DNA from: Actinoplanes sichuanensis
GTDB lineage: Bacteria > Actinomycetota > Actinomycetes > Mycobacteriales > Micromonosporaceae
Reading direction: 5' to 3'
DNA: 64,000 nucleotides
Assembly: GCF_033097365.1 (NCBI RefSeq)
Contig: NZ_AP028461.1
Location: 9,513,501 to 9,577,500 of the forward strand
The stretch's first letter is position 1, and each line of letters begins with the position of its first letter. The notes beneath the pieces were generated by a model. The model had not been told where the DNA came from. It worked only from the letters and a program-made list of their open reading frames with translations, and did not search any database. Both the position numbers and the translations under genes were made by a program. Below are positions 44,787-53,904 of the stretch, piece after piece.

Positions 44787-47275
44787 GCGGGCAAGTTTGG
44801 CAGACGGCGCGCAGCCAGGCGCACCACCGAACCCTCGTCGTGCAGGGCTGCCGCCAACACACCGGGCCGTCCGCCCGAGCCGCGTTGCAGCATGCTGAGG
44901 AAGCGGGCCGCCGAGTACGGCCGGGCGAACAGATGTCCCTGACCGGCGACGCAGCCGAGCGCCCACAACGCGCGGCGCTGCGGCTCGCTCTCCACACCCT
45001 CCGCCACCACGGTCAGATGCAGGTTACGGGCCAGGTCGACGGTGGTCCGGACGACCGCCGCCGCCTCGGCCGTCGTCTCCACTCCGGCCACGAACTCACG
45101 ATCGATCTTGAGCTGGTGCACCGGGATCCGGGACAGCACCGACAGTGACGAGACGCCGGTGCCGAAGTCGTCGATGGCCAGCCGGACACCGGCGTTGCGC
45201 AGTTCGGCGAGGGTGCGCTCGACCACGTCGAGCTGACTGACGGTGAGGGTCTCGGTGAGTTCGAGGACCAGCCGGTCGGCCGGCACGTCGTGCCGGGACA
45301 GCCGGGCCAGCACCGCGCTCGGGAAGGACGGGTCGAGCAGGCTGCGCGGTGACACGTTCACCGCCACCGGCAGGTCGAAGCCGGCGTCCCGCCAGCTCTG
45401 CCTGGCGATCAACGACTGCTCCAGGACCGCGTCGGCGAACGCCGGCAACTGACCGGACCGTTCGACCGTCTCCAGGAACCGGACCGGGCTGAGACTGCCC
45501 TGGTCCGGGTGATGCCAACGGGCCAGGGCCTCGGCCGCGAGAACCTCGCCGGTGCCCAGGTCGACGATCGGCTGGAAGTCGACGGTGAATTCGTGCTCGT
45601 CCACGGCCCGCCGCAACTCGCCGGTGAGCATCAGCCGCTCCAGGTCGGCGGTGTCGCGAGCGTGCGCGTAGACGACGATCTGCTCACCGGCGCGTTTTGC
45701 CTGGTACATGGCGATGTCGGCGCGGCGCATCAGCTCCTCGACACTGCCCGCGCCGGCCGCCAGCGCGATGCCACCGGCCGCCTCGACGGTCAGCCGCATG
45801 CCCTCGACCTCGATGATCGGGTCCAGGGTGGCGAGCATCCCGGTCGCCCGGTGCCCGGCCAGCGCGGGCGTCGGCAGGCCGGTGAGCAGCACCGCGAACT
45901 CGTCACCGCCCAGTCGGGCCACCAGGTCGCCGGGGTCGGCCGCGTCCCGCAGACGGGTCGCCACCTCGCGCAGCACCTGGTCACCGGCGGCGTGCCCGAG
46001 TGTGTCGTTCACCTCTTTGAAGTGGTTCAAGTCGATCAGTAGCAGGGCGAACAGGCCCTGGGCGGTGGAGCGGAACACCTGCTCGGCGCGCTCGTACAGC
46101 CGGCGGCGGTTGGCCAGGCCGGTCAGCGGGTCGTGGGTGGCGGCGTGTGCGTTCTCGGCCGCTATTCGGGCGAGTTCGGCGTACGCCTGCGCGTTCCGGA
46201 TCGCGGTGCACACCGCCGACGCGAACGTTCGCAGCTTGTACTGCTCGACCTCGGTGAGCCGGACCGTCCCGCCGAACCGCAGGCGCAACACCCCGACCCG
46301 GACACTGCCGTCGTGGGCGACGAGGTCGACCGAGGTCTCATCGGGTGGTGTGACATCACCGTCTGCGCGCGGGCCGTCGATGAGGACCTGGGTGGCGGTC
46401 GCGCGGACCGTCCGGTCGGCCAGGTCGATCGCGGACTCGGCGGCCGAGAAGATCTGCGCCGCACGGGTCGCCGCCGAGTGCAGGACCTGGGTGAGGTCGA
46501 CGGCGTTCAGCTCGTCGGTGGCCTTGGCGAGCCGTTGCCACGACTCGCGTTCCTCGCGGGTGCGGACGCTGCGGGACTGCCACAGGTGCATGCACAGCAC
46601 AACGAGCGGGACGCTCAGCAGGAGCAGCGGGCTGGTGCCGGTGGCCAGGACCGCGACCACCAGCAGGGCGGTGACCAGCTCTCCGACCAGGCAGATGATG
46701 TTGCCGGTCCAGTTGCGCAGCGCGACCTCGCGGACACCGTCACCGGTGGCGGTGACCAGCACCGGCACGAAGACCAGGTGATCGACCAGGAAGAAGGTGA
46801 TGAGCGCCACCACGATGGGCAGCACCGGGAAGGGTGGGTCGGTCAGATCCGGTCGCACACCGAAGGCCAGGAAGACGGCTGCCGCCGAGCTGGTGGTCAG
46901 AGCCTCCTTGGCCACCCCGAAAACGGTTTTCTGCAGGTTGACCCGTTTCAGGCAACGCAGCAGAGCCATCGCGGCGACGGCGCAGAAGACCACCCATGGC
47001 GCCGGGATGAGAGTGAGCCCGACCAGGACGGGAATCTCGCCCCAGGTGGTGCTTTCGTTGTTGGCCCGAACCCGGACCAGGACTCTGACCCGGTTGGCGA
47101 TGAACAGGCACCCACACAGAGCGACGAGGACGAGGGGGTGCGGCGGAGGGCTGGGCAGAACGACCGTGTAGGCGGCGAAGCCCGCGACGGCGAACAGGCC
47201 CAGAACGGCGACGAGACCGACAAGCAGCCGGAGCTGCTGATCGGTCGCGTTGTCGTCGCTGCTTTCCCGAGACAT
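44783..47275 (-). CDS. Membrane GGDEF-EAL protein (c-di-GMP synthesis and breakdown)
   Basis: 830 residues from the ATG preceded by AAGGA at four bases; longer starts exist to 47344. Six to seven transmembrane helices (about 15-245) are followed by a GAF-like segment (about 260-400), the GGDEF domain with an intact RLGGDEF, and the EAL domain with AAEALARW, IDDFGTG, KIDREFV and EGVES. Both active sites look complete. The inhibitory RxxD I-site, which would lie five residues before GGDEF, reads Asp-Pro-Gly-Asp, so product inhibition may be lost. A GTG of the next gene overlaps its stop. Confidence 0.92.
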   Translation of the reverse strand: MSRESSDDNATDQQLRLLVGLVAVLGLFAVAGFAAYTVVLPSPPPHPLVLVALCGCLFIANRVRVLVRVRANNESTTWGEIPVLVGLTLIPAPWVVFCAVAAMALLRCLKRVNLQKTVFGVAKEALTTSSAAAVFLAFGVRPDLTDPPFPVLPIVVALITFFLVDHLVFVPVLVTATGDGVREVALRNWTGNIICLVGELVTALLVVAVLATGTSPLLLLSVPLVVLCMHLWQSRSVRTREERESWQRLAKATDELNAVDLTQVLHSAATRAAQIFSAAESAIDLADRTVRATATQVLIDGPRADGDVTPPDETSVDLVAHDGSVRVGVLRLRFGGTVRLTEVEQYKLRTFASAVCTAIRNAQAYAELARIAAENAHAATHDPLTGLANRRRLYERAEQVFRSTAQGLFALLLIDLNHFKEVNDTLGHAAGDQVLREVATRLRDAADPGDLVARLGGDEFAVLLTGLPTPALAGHRATGMLATLDPIIEVEGMRLTVEAAGGIALAAGAGSVEELMRRADIAMYQAKRAGEQIVVYAHARDTADLERLMLTGELRRAVDEHEFTVDFQPIVDLGTGEVLAAEALARWHHPDQGSLSPVRFLETVERSGQLPAFADAVLEQSLIARQSWRDAGFDLPVAVNVSPRSLLDPSFPSAVLARLSRHDVPADRLVLELTETLTVSQLDVVERTLAELRNAGVRLAIDDFGTGVSSLSVLSRIPVHQLKIDREFVAGVETTAEAAAVVRTTVDLARNLHLTVVAEGVESEPQRRALWALGCVAGQGHLFARPYSAARFLSMLQRGSGGRPGVLAAALHDEGSVVRLAARRLPNLPA

Positions 47276-47334
47276 GACGTCCTTGTCGTCGCCGAGTGCG
47301 ATCATTTCGTCGCTCAAGGCACAACGTACCGGTT

Positions 47335-47361
47335 TCAGGTCCACTCACGGTTGTCGCGCAT
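47335..47361 (-). CDS. Possible 8-residue leader peptide (uORF)
   Basis: An ATG with a strong AGGAGGT seven bases upstream (47368-47374) opens the frame Met-Arg-Asp-Asn-Arg-Glu-Trp-Thr then TGA. The main gene starts 60 bases downstream in another frame, where its own SD is weaker. The strong SD without a long frame suggests a leader peptide or a start for translational coupling; it could also be chance. Confidence 0.4.
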   Translation of the reverse strand: MRDNREWT

Positions 47362-47490
47362 GGCGATACCTCCTATTTGTCCCAGCTCGTCCTGACAGGA
47401 CAGAATTTAGGACCTGATAGGTGTCGGATTCCAGTGGATCGTGTCGCTATGCGCAGAATGCGACAATAGCGTGACGCGCCGTTACGGACA

Positions 47491-47534
47491 GTTTCTGAAT
47501 GGAAACTCATCGCGATGAGAATCGCGTCATTCAG
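47491..47534. promoter_or_regulatory. Nested inverted repeats between the GGDEF-EAL and moaC genes
   Basis: A perfect 14-base palindrome CTCATCGCGATGAG (47506-47519) lies inside the pair CTGAATG (47495-47501) and CATTCAG (47528-47534), and GTTTC/GAAAC flank at 47491-47506. It sits in the divergent promoter region, about 215 bases from the GGDEF-EAL start and 100 from moaC. It is a candidate operator for either gene. Confidence 0.5.
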
Positions 47535-47633
47535 CCACTGACAATTCTATTTCTCAAGCTTGCCGCAGCATCCCTGAGCAGTGTGGACGGAGTGTGAAGC
47601 GAATGCGGCAGCGTTGCGAACTAAGCTCCCGGT

Positions 47634-48125
47634 ATGCCCCAGGAAAGCCACCTCACTCACGTCGATGAGACCGGTGCCGCACGCATGGTCGACGTGTCCG
47701 CCAAGGCGGTGAGCGACCGTCGTGCCACCGCCGCCGGCCGTGTGCGCACCACCGTCGAAGTCGTCGATCTGCTGCGCCGGGACGGCCTGCCGAAGGGCGA
47801 CGCCCTCGCGGTCGCTCGGCTCGCCGGCATCATGGGGGCGAAACGGACGCCCGATCTCATTCCGCTCTGTCATCCGATCGGACTGCACGGCGTCAAGATC
47901 GAACTGGACCTCACCGCCGACACCGTCGAGATCACCGCGGTCACCAAGACCGCCGATCGGACCGGCGTCGAGATGGAGGCCCTCACCGCCGTCGCCACGG
48001 CCGGCCTCGCGATGATCGACATGATCAAGGCGGTCGACCCCGCGGCCAGCCTGGAGAACATCCGGGTGCTGCGCAAAGAGGGCGGCAAAACCGGCGATTG
48101 GGTACGCCCGGAGGAGCGGCCGTGA
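47634..48125 (+). CDS. moaC: Cyclic pyranopterin monophosphate synthase accessory protein MoaC
   Basis: 163 residues, typical length. LTHVDETGAARMVDVSAKAVSDRRATA opens the family, and KRTPDLIPLCHPIGL and EMEALTAVATAGLAMIDMIKA carry the active-site residues. With MoaA it makes cyclic pyranopterin monophosphate from GTP in molybdenum cofactor synthesis. It overlaps mogA by four bases (GTGA), heading a four-gene run. Confidence 0.97.
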   Translation: MPQESHLTHVDETGAARMVDVSAKAVSDRRATAAGRVRTTVEVVDLLRRDGLPKGDALAVARLAGIMGAKRTPDLIPLCHPIGLHGVKIELDLTADTVEITAVTKTADRTGVEMEALTAVATAGLAMIDMIKAVDPAASLENIRVLRKEGGKTGDWVRPEERP

Positions 48126-48598
48126 CCATCCGAGCCAGAGTCGTCGTCGCCTCGAACCGGGCGGCCGCCGGGATCTACGCCGACACCAGCGGGCCCCGCC
48201 TCGTCGCCGGCCTCCGTGAACTCGGCTGCGAGGTGGATGAGGCGCCGGTGGTCGTACCCGATGGGGATCCGGTCGCCGAAGCCCTTCGCGCCGCCGTCGC
48301 CGACGGTATCGATGTCGTCCTGACCAGCGGTGGAACCGGGGTCACCCCGACCGACCGAACCCCCGAGGCAACCCGCGGGCTGCTCGACTTCGAGATCCCC
48401 GGCATCGCTGAGGCGATCCGTGCCCACAGCCGGGACAGGGTCCCGGCGGCCGCACTGTCCCGCGGCCTCGCCGGTGTGGCCGGCCGCACGCTGATCGTCA
48501 ACCTGCCCGGCTCCACCGGCGGCGCCAAGGACGGGCTCGCGGTGCTCGGCCCACTGCTCGCCCACACGGTGGACCAGATCCGTGGCGGCGACCACTGA
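48122..48598 (+). CDS. mogA: Molybdopterin adenylyltransferase (MogA/MoaB family)
   Basis: 158 residues, GTG start overlapping moaC. The motif LTSGGTGVTPTDRTPEATRGLLD is that of MoaB/MogA, which adenylates molybdopterin. The C-terminal NLPGSTGGAKDGL is also conserved. Middle gene of the moaC-mogA-moeA-moaE set. Confidence 0.93.
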   Translation: MTIRARVVVASNRAAAGIYADTSGPRLVAGLRELGCEVDEAPVVVPDGDPVAEALRAAVADGIDVVLTSGGTGVTPTDRTPEATRGLLDFEIPGIAEAIRAHSRDRVPAAALSRGLAGVAGRTLIVNLPGSTGGAKDGLAVLGPLLAHTVDQIRGGDH

Positions 48599-48614
48599 GC
48601 GTTAGGCTCTGCGG

Positions 48615-49832
48615 GTGACCGAGTCGACCCCTGTGGACTGGGAACTGGCGCGCACGCTCGCGTATCGCGCGGGCCTCGACGCGGCCCGCGGTGTGGAGGC
48701 GATTCCGCTGGCCGTGGCCGACGGCCGGACCCTCGCCGAACCCTTGCGCGCCCTCACCGACCTGCCCGCCTTCCCGACGTCGAGCATCGACGGTTGGGCG
48801 GTGCGCGGTGCCGGGCCGTGGCGCCCGGTCGGCCGGGTCCTGGCCGGTGCCACCCCGCCGCCGCTTACCGCGGACGGCGACTGCGTGGAGATCGCCACCG
48901 GCGCGATGGTGCCGGACAACGCCACGGCTCTCATCCGGATCGAGGATTCGGTCACCGGCACCGACGGCCGCGTCTCCGGCGAGCCGCGGACCATCCCGGA
49001 CTGGCGGTTGCCGGGCGAGGAGGCGCATCGCGGCGAGGAGCTCTTCCCGGTCGGCACCGCGGTCGATCCGGCAGTCGTCGGCGTCGCGGCCACCTGCGGT
49101 TACGAGACCCTTTCGGTACGGTCGGCGCCCTCCGCGGCACTGCTGGTCTTCGGTGACGAGCTGCTCACCGCCGGACCACCCGGAGCCGGCCGGGTCCGCG
49201 ACTCTCTGGGCCCGCAGGTGCCCGGCTGGCTGCGGCGCTACGGCGCGACTGTCGAGTCGGTGCACGGGCCGGTCAAGGACACCCTGACCGCTCACCTGGA
49301 CGCGATCCGGCTCGCTCTCGACACCGCCGATCTGGTCTGCACCACCGGCGGCACCATGCACGGGCCGGTCGACCACCTGCATCCGGCGCTGGCCGAGCTC
49401 GGCGCGTCGTATGTGGTGAACACCGTCGCGGTGCGACCCGGCTTCCCGATGCTGCTGGCCCGGGTGTCCGGTCCGGACGGGCGGCCCAGGTTCCTCGCCG
49501 GGCTGCCCGGTAACCCGCAGTCCGCAGTGATCGCCCTGGTCACACTGGTCGCGCCGCTGCTCGCCGGTCTGCAGGGCCGACCGTTGCCGCCGCTGCCGTC
49601 GGTCGTCGCCGGTGCGGACGTGGCCGGCCGGGGCGGCTTCACCCACCTGGCGCTGGCCACTCTCGATCCGACCGGGCGGACCGCCACTCCGGCCGGCCAC
49701 GTCGGTTCGGCCATGCTTCGTGGTCTCGCCAACTCGCACGGGTTCGTCGTCGTCCGGCCCGGCTCGCAGGCCGCCGCCGGTGACACGGTCCCCTTCCTGC
49801 CACTTCCTCTGACGCCCGGGGAGCGCCCGTGA
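48615..49832 (+). CDS. moeA: Molybdopterin molybdenumtransferase MoeA
   Basis: 405 residues from GTG. Family motifs are SSIDGWAVRG (about 56-65), EIATGAMVPDNATALIRIED, TTGGTMHGPVDHL and GLPGNPQSAVIA. It inserts molybdate into adenylated molybdopterin. The canonical TTGGTSVGEYD loop reads TTGGTMHGPVDH here, a small divergence. It overlaps moaE by four bases. Confidence 0.92.
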   Translation: MTESTPVDWELARTLAYRAGLDAARGVEAIPLAVADGRTLAEPLRALTDLPAFPTSSIDGWAVRGAGPWRPVGRVLAGATPPPLTADGDCVEIATGAMVPDNATALIRIEDSVTGTDGRVSGEPRTIPDWRLPGEEAHRGEELFPVGTAVDPAVVGVAATCGYETLSVRSAPSAALLVFGDELLTAGPPGAGRVRDSLGPQVPGWLRRYGATVESVHGPVKDTLTAHLDAIRLALDTADLVCTTGGTMHGPVDHLHPALAELGASYVVNTVAVRPGFPMLLARVSGPDGRPRFLAGLPGNPQSAVIALVTLVAPLLAGLQGRPLPPLPSVVAGADVAGRGGFTHLALATLDPTGRTATPAGHVGSAMLRGLANSHGFVVVRPGSQAAAGDTVPFLPLPLTPGERP

Positions 49833-50371
49833 CCAGCCCCGCCGACCTGTCCCAGCCCGCCGCGTCGGGACCGTCCACGACCTCCGCCGCTGTGCCGGCT
49901 TCGCCCGTCCCCGCACCTTCCGCCTCCGATGCGGCTTCTCCGGAAGCCGTCGGTCTGGTGGCCATGAGTGCGGTGGTGGACGAGACGCTGGACCTGGCCG
50001 CGCACGAGGCGGCCGTCGCCGACCCCAGGGCCGGAGCGGTCGTGTCGTTCCAGGGTGTCGTCCGTGACCATGACCACGGCCGTGGCGTGACCCTGCTCGA
50101 ATACGAGGGCCACCCGACCGCCGCCGCGATCCTGCGCGAGGTGGCCGAGGAGATCGCCGCCGACCCGGCCGTCTACGCGGTGGCCGTGTCCCACCGGATC
50201 GGCACGCTGGAGATCGGCGATGTGGCCCTCGTCGCCTCGGTCAGTACGGCGCACCGGGCGGCGGCCTTCGCGGCCTGCGCCCGCCTGGTCGACGAGGCCA
50301 AGGCGCGGTTGCCGATCTGGAAGCGCCAGGTCTTCCGCGACGGCACCGAAGAGTGGGTCAACTGCCCCTGA
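49829..50371 (+). CDS. moaE: Molybdopterin synthase catalytic subunit MoaE
   Basis: 180 residues from GTG. Residues 1-45 are a Pro/Ala/Ser-rich extension not usual in MoaE. The core has AGAVVSFQGVVRDHDHGRGVTLLEYEGHP and the active LPIWKRQVFRDGTEEW. It transfers sulfur from thiocarboxylated MoaD to precursor Z. Its partner moaD is 11.3 kb away at 61645. Confidence 0.95.
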   Translation: MTSPADLSQPAASGPSTTSAAVPASPVPAPSASDAASPEAVGLVAMSAVVDETLDLAAHEAAVADPRAGAVVSFQGVVRDHDHGRGVTLLEYEGHPTAAAILREVAEEIAADPAVYAVAVSHRIGTLEIGDVALVASVSTAHRAAAFAACARLVDEAKARLPIWKRQVFRDGTEEWVNCP

Positions 50372-50414
50372 CAGTGCTCCCACAGACACCCGGGACGCCG
50401 ACTTCCTGAGGCCG

Positions 50415-50515
50415 ACCGCGCGACGGGATGACCGCCGCCCGGCGGTGATTCAGCGGCCGAGCGGTAGTGGGCTCGTCGCGCGACGGGATGGCCGCCCGGC
50501 GGTGATTCAGCGGCC
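50415..50515. repeat. About 38-bp direct repeat after moaE
   Basis: Two near-copies of GCGACGGGATG(A/G)CCGCC followed by CGGCGGTGATTCAGCGGCC start at about 50419 and 50479, with a third partial start GGGATGG at about 50527. The second overlaps the 3' end of the minus-strand membrane gene. Confidence 0.7.
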
Positions 50516-51970
50516 GCGCGGCAACGGGATGGCGGCGCGACGGTGCGGTGCCGGGCGGGCGGTCGGCAGGGTCGGTGCTCCCTGGCGCCACGGCAGCACG
50601 TTGACCAGCAGTATCAGGGCCAGCGCGGGCACGTTCCAGCGGAGCGACCAGGCCGGCGTGGCGATCAGGATCAGGTAGCCGACGGCGGCCGCGGTCAGGT
50701 AGACGGTTCCGGTGCGGCGTGTCGAGCGGGGCAGCCGGACGCTCAACCGGCGGCGCAGACCGGCGTCGGCCAGGACCAGTACCGCGGGGAGCATCCACAG
50801 GCTCTCGGCGGCGGTGGTCACCGGACCGGCCACCGCCGCGGTCAGGCCGACCAGTGTGAAAGCGGCCACCTCGTCGCCCTCGGTGTGGGCGGACCGGGCC
50901 CGGATCAGGCCGACCGCCACGAGCAGGATGCCGAAGGCGAACCACACCAGCACCGGCGGGGCCGGAAAGCCGTACAGTCGGGCCATCATTCCGGCCAGGG
51001 ACTGGTTGTCGAGGTCGCTGACCGGGGCGGGGCGGGCGAGTTCCCACATCGTCGTCCCGTACCAGGTGAGGGTTTCGTCCGGCGCCACCACCAGCATGCC
51101 CAGGGTGACCACCGCCGCGGTGGCCAGGGCGGTGAGGGCGGCCCGGCGCTGCCGGGTGATCAGCAGATAGACCACGAAGAGCAGAGCGGTCGCGCTGAAG
51201 GTGACGGCCAGGCCGGTGCCGGCGCCGGCCCACGAGCCGTTCGCCCAGATTCGGCGCAGGGTGCCGCCGCCGGACGTGTCGACCTCCCGGCGGGAGCGCT
51301 TCGATGATTCCGACAAATCGCCCGAATAGCGTGAGGGCAGGGTGTTGCGGAAGGCGTGCACGATCCGGGCCGCACGCGGACGGTCGGCCGGGGATCGGCG
51401 AGTGGCCAGGGCGACCCGGGGCGACCGGCGGGCCCGCAGCAGGGCGGCCAGGGAACGGTCGCGGAGCCGCGCCGCGCGCCGCAGGCCGAGCAGGTCGGCG
51501 GCGAGCAGAGCGAAGATCATGAGCTCTGGGCGGCCGAGCCCGATGGCGGCGCGGACCGGCTCGGCGAGTAGCGCCAGGGTGACCGCGGCCAGCACGAACG
51601 GGCCGCGTCGACGACCGTGGCGGCGGGCCACCGGACCGGCGATCACCAGGGCGCTGAGCGCCAACGCGGCGAGTCCGGTGAGGGCGAGCAGCCAGCCGGC
51701 CACGGGCAGCGGCAACAGGGTGAGAGGCGCGACGAGCAGTGCCGGTGCGGGTGGCAGCGCGGCGCCTGCTTCATTCATCGGGGAGCGGTACGCGTAGAGC
51801 CCGTCCCCGGCCAGCCAGCCCCGGATCGCCTCACGTTCGACGGCGAGGGTGCTCAGGCCGTACCGCTGCAGAGAATGGGTGATGATCGCGGCCGTGACCA
51901 GCACGCCGACGGCGACCAGTGCGAACCTCATGCGCGCAGCGCTGAGCGCGATGTTCCTGATTGCCGGCAT
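50507..51970 (-). CDS. Polytopic GT87-like membrane protein
   Basis: 487 residues with about 11 helices. The first outer loop has AIRGWLAGDGLYAYRSPMNEAGAALPP, a pattern of PimE-like and GT87 mannosyltransferases. A cytoplasmic loop of about 80 residues after helix 5 is Arg/Ser-rich. The Pro/Arg C terminus overlaps the direct repeats at 50.4-50.5 kb. The substrate is unknown. This is one of four GT-C-like membrane proteins in the window. Confidence 0.75.
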   Translation of the reverse strand: MPAIRNIALSAARMRFALVAVGVLVTAAIITHSLQRYGLSTLAVEREAIRGWLAGDGLYAYRSPMNEAGAALPPAPALLVAPLTLLPLPVAGWLLALTGLAALALSALVIAGPVARRHGRRRGPFVLAAVTLALLAEPVRAAIGLGRPELMIFALLAADLLGLRRAARLRDRSLAALLRARRSPRVALATRRSPADRPRAARIVHAFRNTLPSRYSGDLSESSKRSRREVDTSGGGTLRRIWANGSWAGAGTGLAVTFSATALLFVVYLLITRQRRAALTALATAAVVTLGMLVVAPDETLTWYGTTMWELARPAPVSDLDNQSLAGMMARLYGFPAPPVLVWFAFGILLVAVGLIRARSAHTEGDEVAAFTLVGLTAAVAGPVTTAAESLWMLPAVLVLADAGLRRRLSVRLPRSTRRTGTVYLTAAAVGYLILIATPAWSLRWNVPALALILLVNVLPWRQGAPTLPTARPAPHRRAAIPLPRGR

Positions 51971-52152
51971 GGCGCGACCCCCGTCTCGTCCCCGGGCACG
52001 GCACGACCTGCCGGTTGACCCAGCCCGTCTGCGCGTAGCGCGCAGCGGGTCGGGACGGCGGCAGGGCGTTGCCGAGCGGAAGCGAGCTTAGAAGGCGCTG
52101 ACCGACCGCGCGGCCCCTCGTCCGCTTTAACGCAAAGGCCGCAATAAGGTTG

Positions 52153-52653
52153 TTAGCCGGGCAATCTGCGCGCGGCCGCGACGATTCGGGCCTCCCGGCG
52201 GGCGGTTCGTACCGCCCGGCGGACCGACCGTTGGCTCCTGTCGATCGCGTGCGATGTCCGATATTGAATGCCGGGGCGGCCCTGTGTGTCGACCGCCGCG
52301 AGGAGTAACCCGCCGAGCAGGCCGAGGGTGCGCAGCAGGTGGTCGCGATCGCCCTTCTCGGTCAGCGCGTGCGGGACGAGCCCGGCGGCGAGGACCCCTG
52401 CGGCCGGACGGGTGAAGCGCCCGGTGGCGAGGGCGAGGCCGGCCACCACGTCGGTGACGGCCTTGATCCGGACCAGCGTGCGCGGGTCGGTGGGCAGGCG
52501 CGGGTCGGCACGCTCGATCAGCGGCGTCACCCGGTCGGTGAGCGGGCGCACCGCCTCGACGCGGGAATCCGGCCTGGCCAGGGTACGGATGCCGTCGACG
52601 ACGAAGATCGACGCGAGCATCGCGCGGGCTGCGGAGCGTACGGGCCTCATCAC
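52153..52653 (-). CDS. DoxX-family membrane protein
   Basis: 166 residues, GTG or the next-codon ATG start. The family pattern RAMLASIFVVDGIRTLARPD (about 8-28) is followed by helices LVRIKAVTDVVAGLALATGRFTRPAAGVLAAGL and LLRTLGLLGGLLLAAVDT. The C terminus is strongly basic (about 135-166) and cytoplasmic. DoxX proteins are linked with redox stress, but the specific role is unknown. Confidence 0.85.
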   Translation of the reverse strand: MMRPVRSAARAMLASIFVVDGIRTLARPDSRVEAVRPLTDRVTPLIERADPRLPTDPRTLVRIKAVTDVVAGLALATGRFTRPAAGVLAAGLVPHALTEKGDRDHLLRTLGLLGGLLLAAVDTQGRPGIQYRTSHAIDRSQRSVRRAVRTARREARIVAAARRLPG

Positions 52654-52677
52654 CCGGTTATACCCGCAACCGGGCCG

Positions 52678-53883
52678 TCATACCGGCTGCGTTCTGAGGT
52701 AGCGGCCGAAGTGCGGGACGGTGAACGCGACGGTTCCACGTTCACCCGAGTAGATGAGTCCTTTTTTGATCAGCGCGTCGCGGGCCGGGGAGAGGCTCGC
52801 CGGTTTACGGCCGAGGGAGATGGCGATCTCCGAGGTCGGCACCGCGGCGTCCATGTCGTTGCCCGGATCGTCGGAGAGCGCGGCCATCGCCCGCATGTAC
52901 TCCCGCTCGGCCGGGGTGGCCCGCTCGAACCGCGAGCCGAAGAAGCCGACCGCCAGCTCACCCTCCGCCTCCGGCGCGGCCATCAGCACGTCGTCGGCGG
53001 TGATCGGCGTCTGCGGCGCGTGGTCCCAGGTCGCCTTCCCATAGGCCTGGACGAAGTACGGATACCCGCCCGACTTCTCGTAGAGCAGGTCGAGCGCCTC
53101 CTGGTCGTACTCCACGCCCTCCCGCTCGGCGGGCACACCCAGCGCCAGGTCGGCGGCGTCCCGATCCAATCGGTCGATCCGCGCGTAGCGGAAGAGCCGT
53201 TCCGAGTACGACTTGGCCGCCGACAACACGGCCGGCAGGTGTGGCAGCCCCGCGCCGACCACGATCAGCGGCGCGCCCAGCTGGGACAACTCGTGGCAGG
53301 CGGCGCAGAGTGCTGACACGTCGGTCGCGCTCAGGTCCTGCATCTCGTCGATGAACAGGGCGATCCCGGTGCCCACGTCGGTGGCCAACGACGCCGCGTC
53401 GGTGAAGAGCTCGACCAGATCGATCTCGATGTCACCGGAGTCGGCCCGACCCCGTGCCGCCGGCACGTCGATGCCCGGCGCCCAGCGATCACGCAGCTTG
53501 GCGTTGCCGTCGTTGGACCGCAGCGCGAACGCCTTGAGGACACCCAGCACCTCGTCCACCCGATCCGGGTCGCGATGATGCGGGGCCAGCTCACGGATCG
53601 CCATGTGCAGGGCGCCGGAGACCGGGCGGCGCAGCGACTGGTCCGGCCGTGCCTCGATCTTGCCGGTGCCCCAGAGCCGGCCGATCGCCGCCGACCGCAG
53701 AGTGTTTAGCAGCACCGTCTTGCCCACCCCGCGCAGGCCGGTCAGGACCAGGCTGCGCTCCGGACGGCCGCGGGCCACCCGCTCCAGCACGATGTCGAAG
53801 GCGTCCAGCTCACGGCCACGTCCGGCCAGCTCGGGCGGGCGCTGGCCGGCGCCGGGAGCGTACGGGTTCCGCACCGGATCCAT
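52678..53883 (-). CDS. AAA P-loop ATPase with C-terminal winged helix (Orc/Cdc6-like)
   Basis: 401 residues. Walker A GLRGVGKT is at about 48-55 and Walker B ALFIDEMQDL at about 175-184, followed by a sensor region (APLIVVGAGLPHLPAVL). The C-terminal 100 residues (PAEREYMRAMAALSDDPG...SLSPARDALIKKGLIYSG) are a winged-helix domain that could bind DNA. Its organisation resembles Orc1/Cdc6-type ATPases. Five CTAG sites in inverted repeats lie directly upstream. No toxin, nuclease or transposase partner lies next to it. Confidence 0.8.
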   Translation of the reverse strand: MDPVRNPYAPGAGQRPPELAGRGRELDAFDIVLERVARGRPERSLVLTGLRGVGKTVLLNTLRSAAIGRLWGTGKIEARPDQSLRRPVSGALHMAIRELAPHHRDPDRVDEVLGVLKAFALRSNDGNAKLRDRWAPGIDVPAARGRADSGDIEIDLVELFTDAASLATDVGTGIALFIDEMQDLSATDVSALCAACHELSQLGAPLIVVGAGLPHLPAVLSAAKSYSERLFRYARIDRLDRDAADLALGVPAEREGVEYDQEALDLLYEKSGGYPYFVQAYGKATWDHAPQTPITADDVLMAAPEAEGELAVGFFGSRFERATPAEREYMRAMAALSDDPGNDMDAAVPTSEIAISLGRKPASLSPARDALIKKGLIYSGERGTVAFTVPHFGRYLRTQPV

Positions 53884-53904
53884 GACGTAGCACCGTATCG
53901 GGCT

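Noticed and set aside
47275..47344. Frameshift between the strong AGGAGGT and the GGDEF-EAL gene
   Set aside because: The frame after the uORF closes properly at TGA and the main ORF has its own usable SD; a sequencing error cannot be excluded but is not required.
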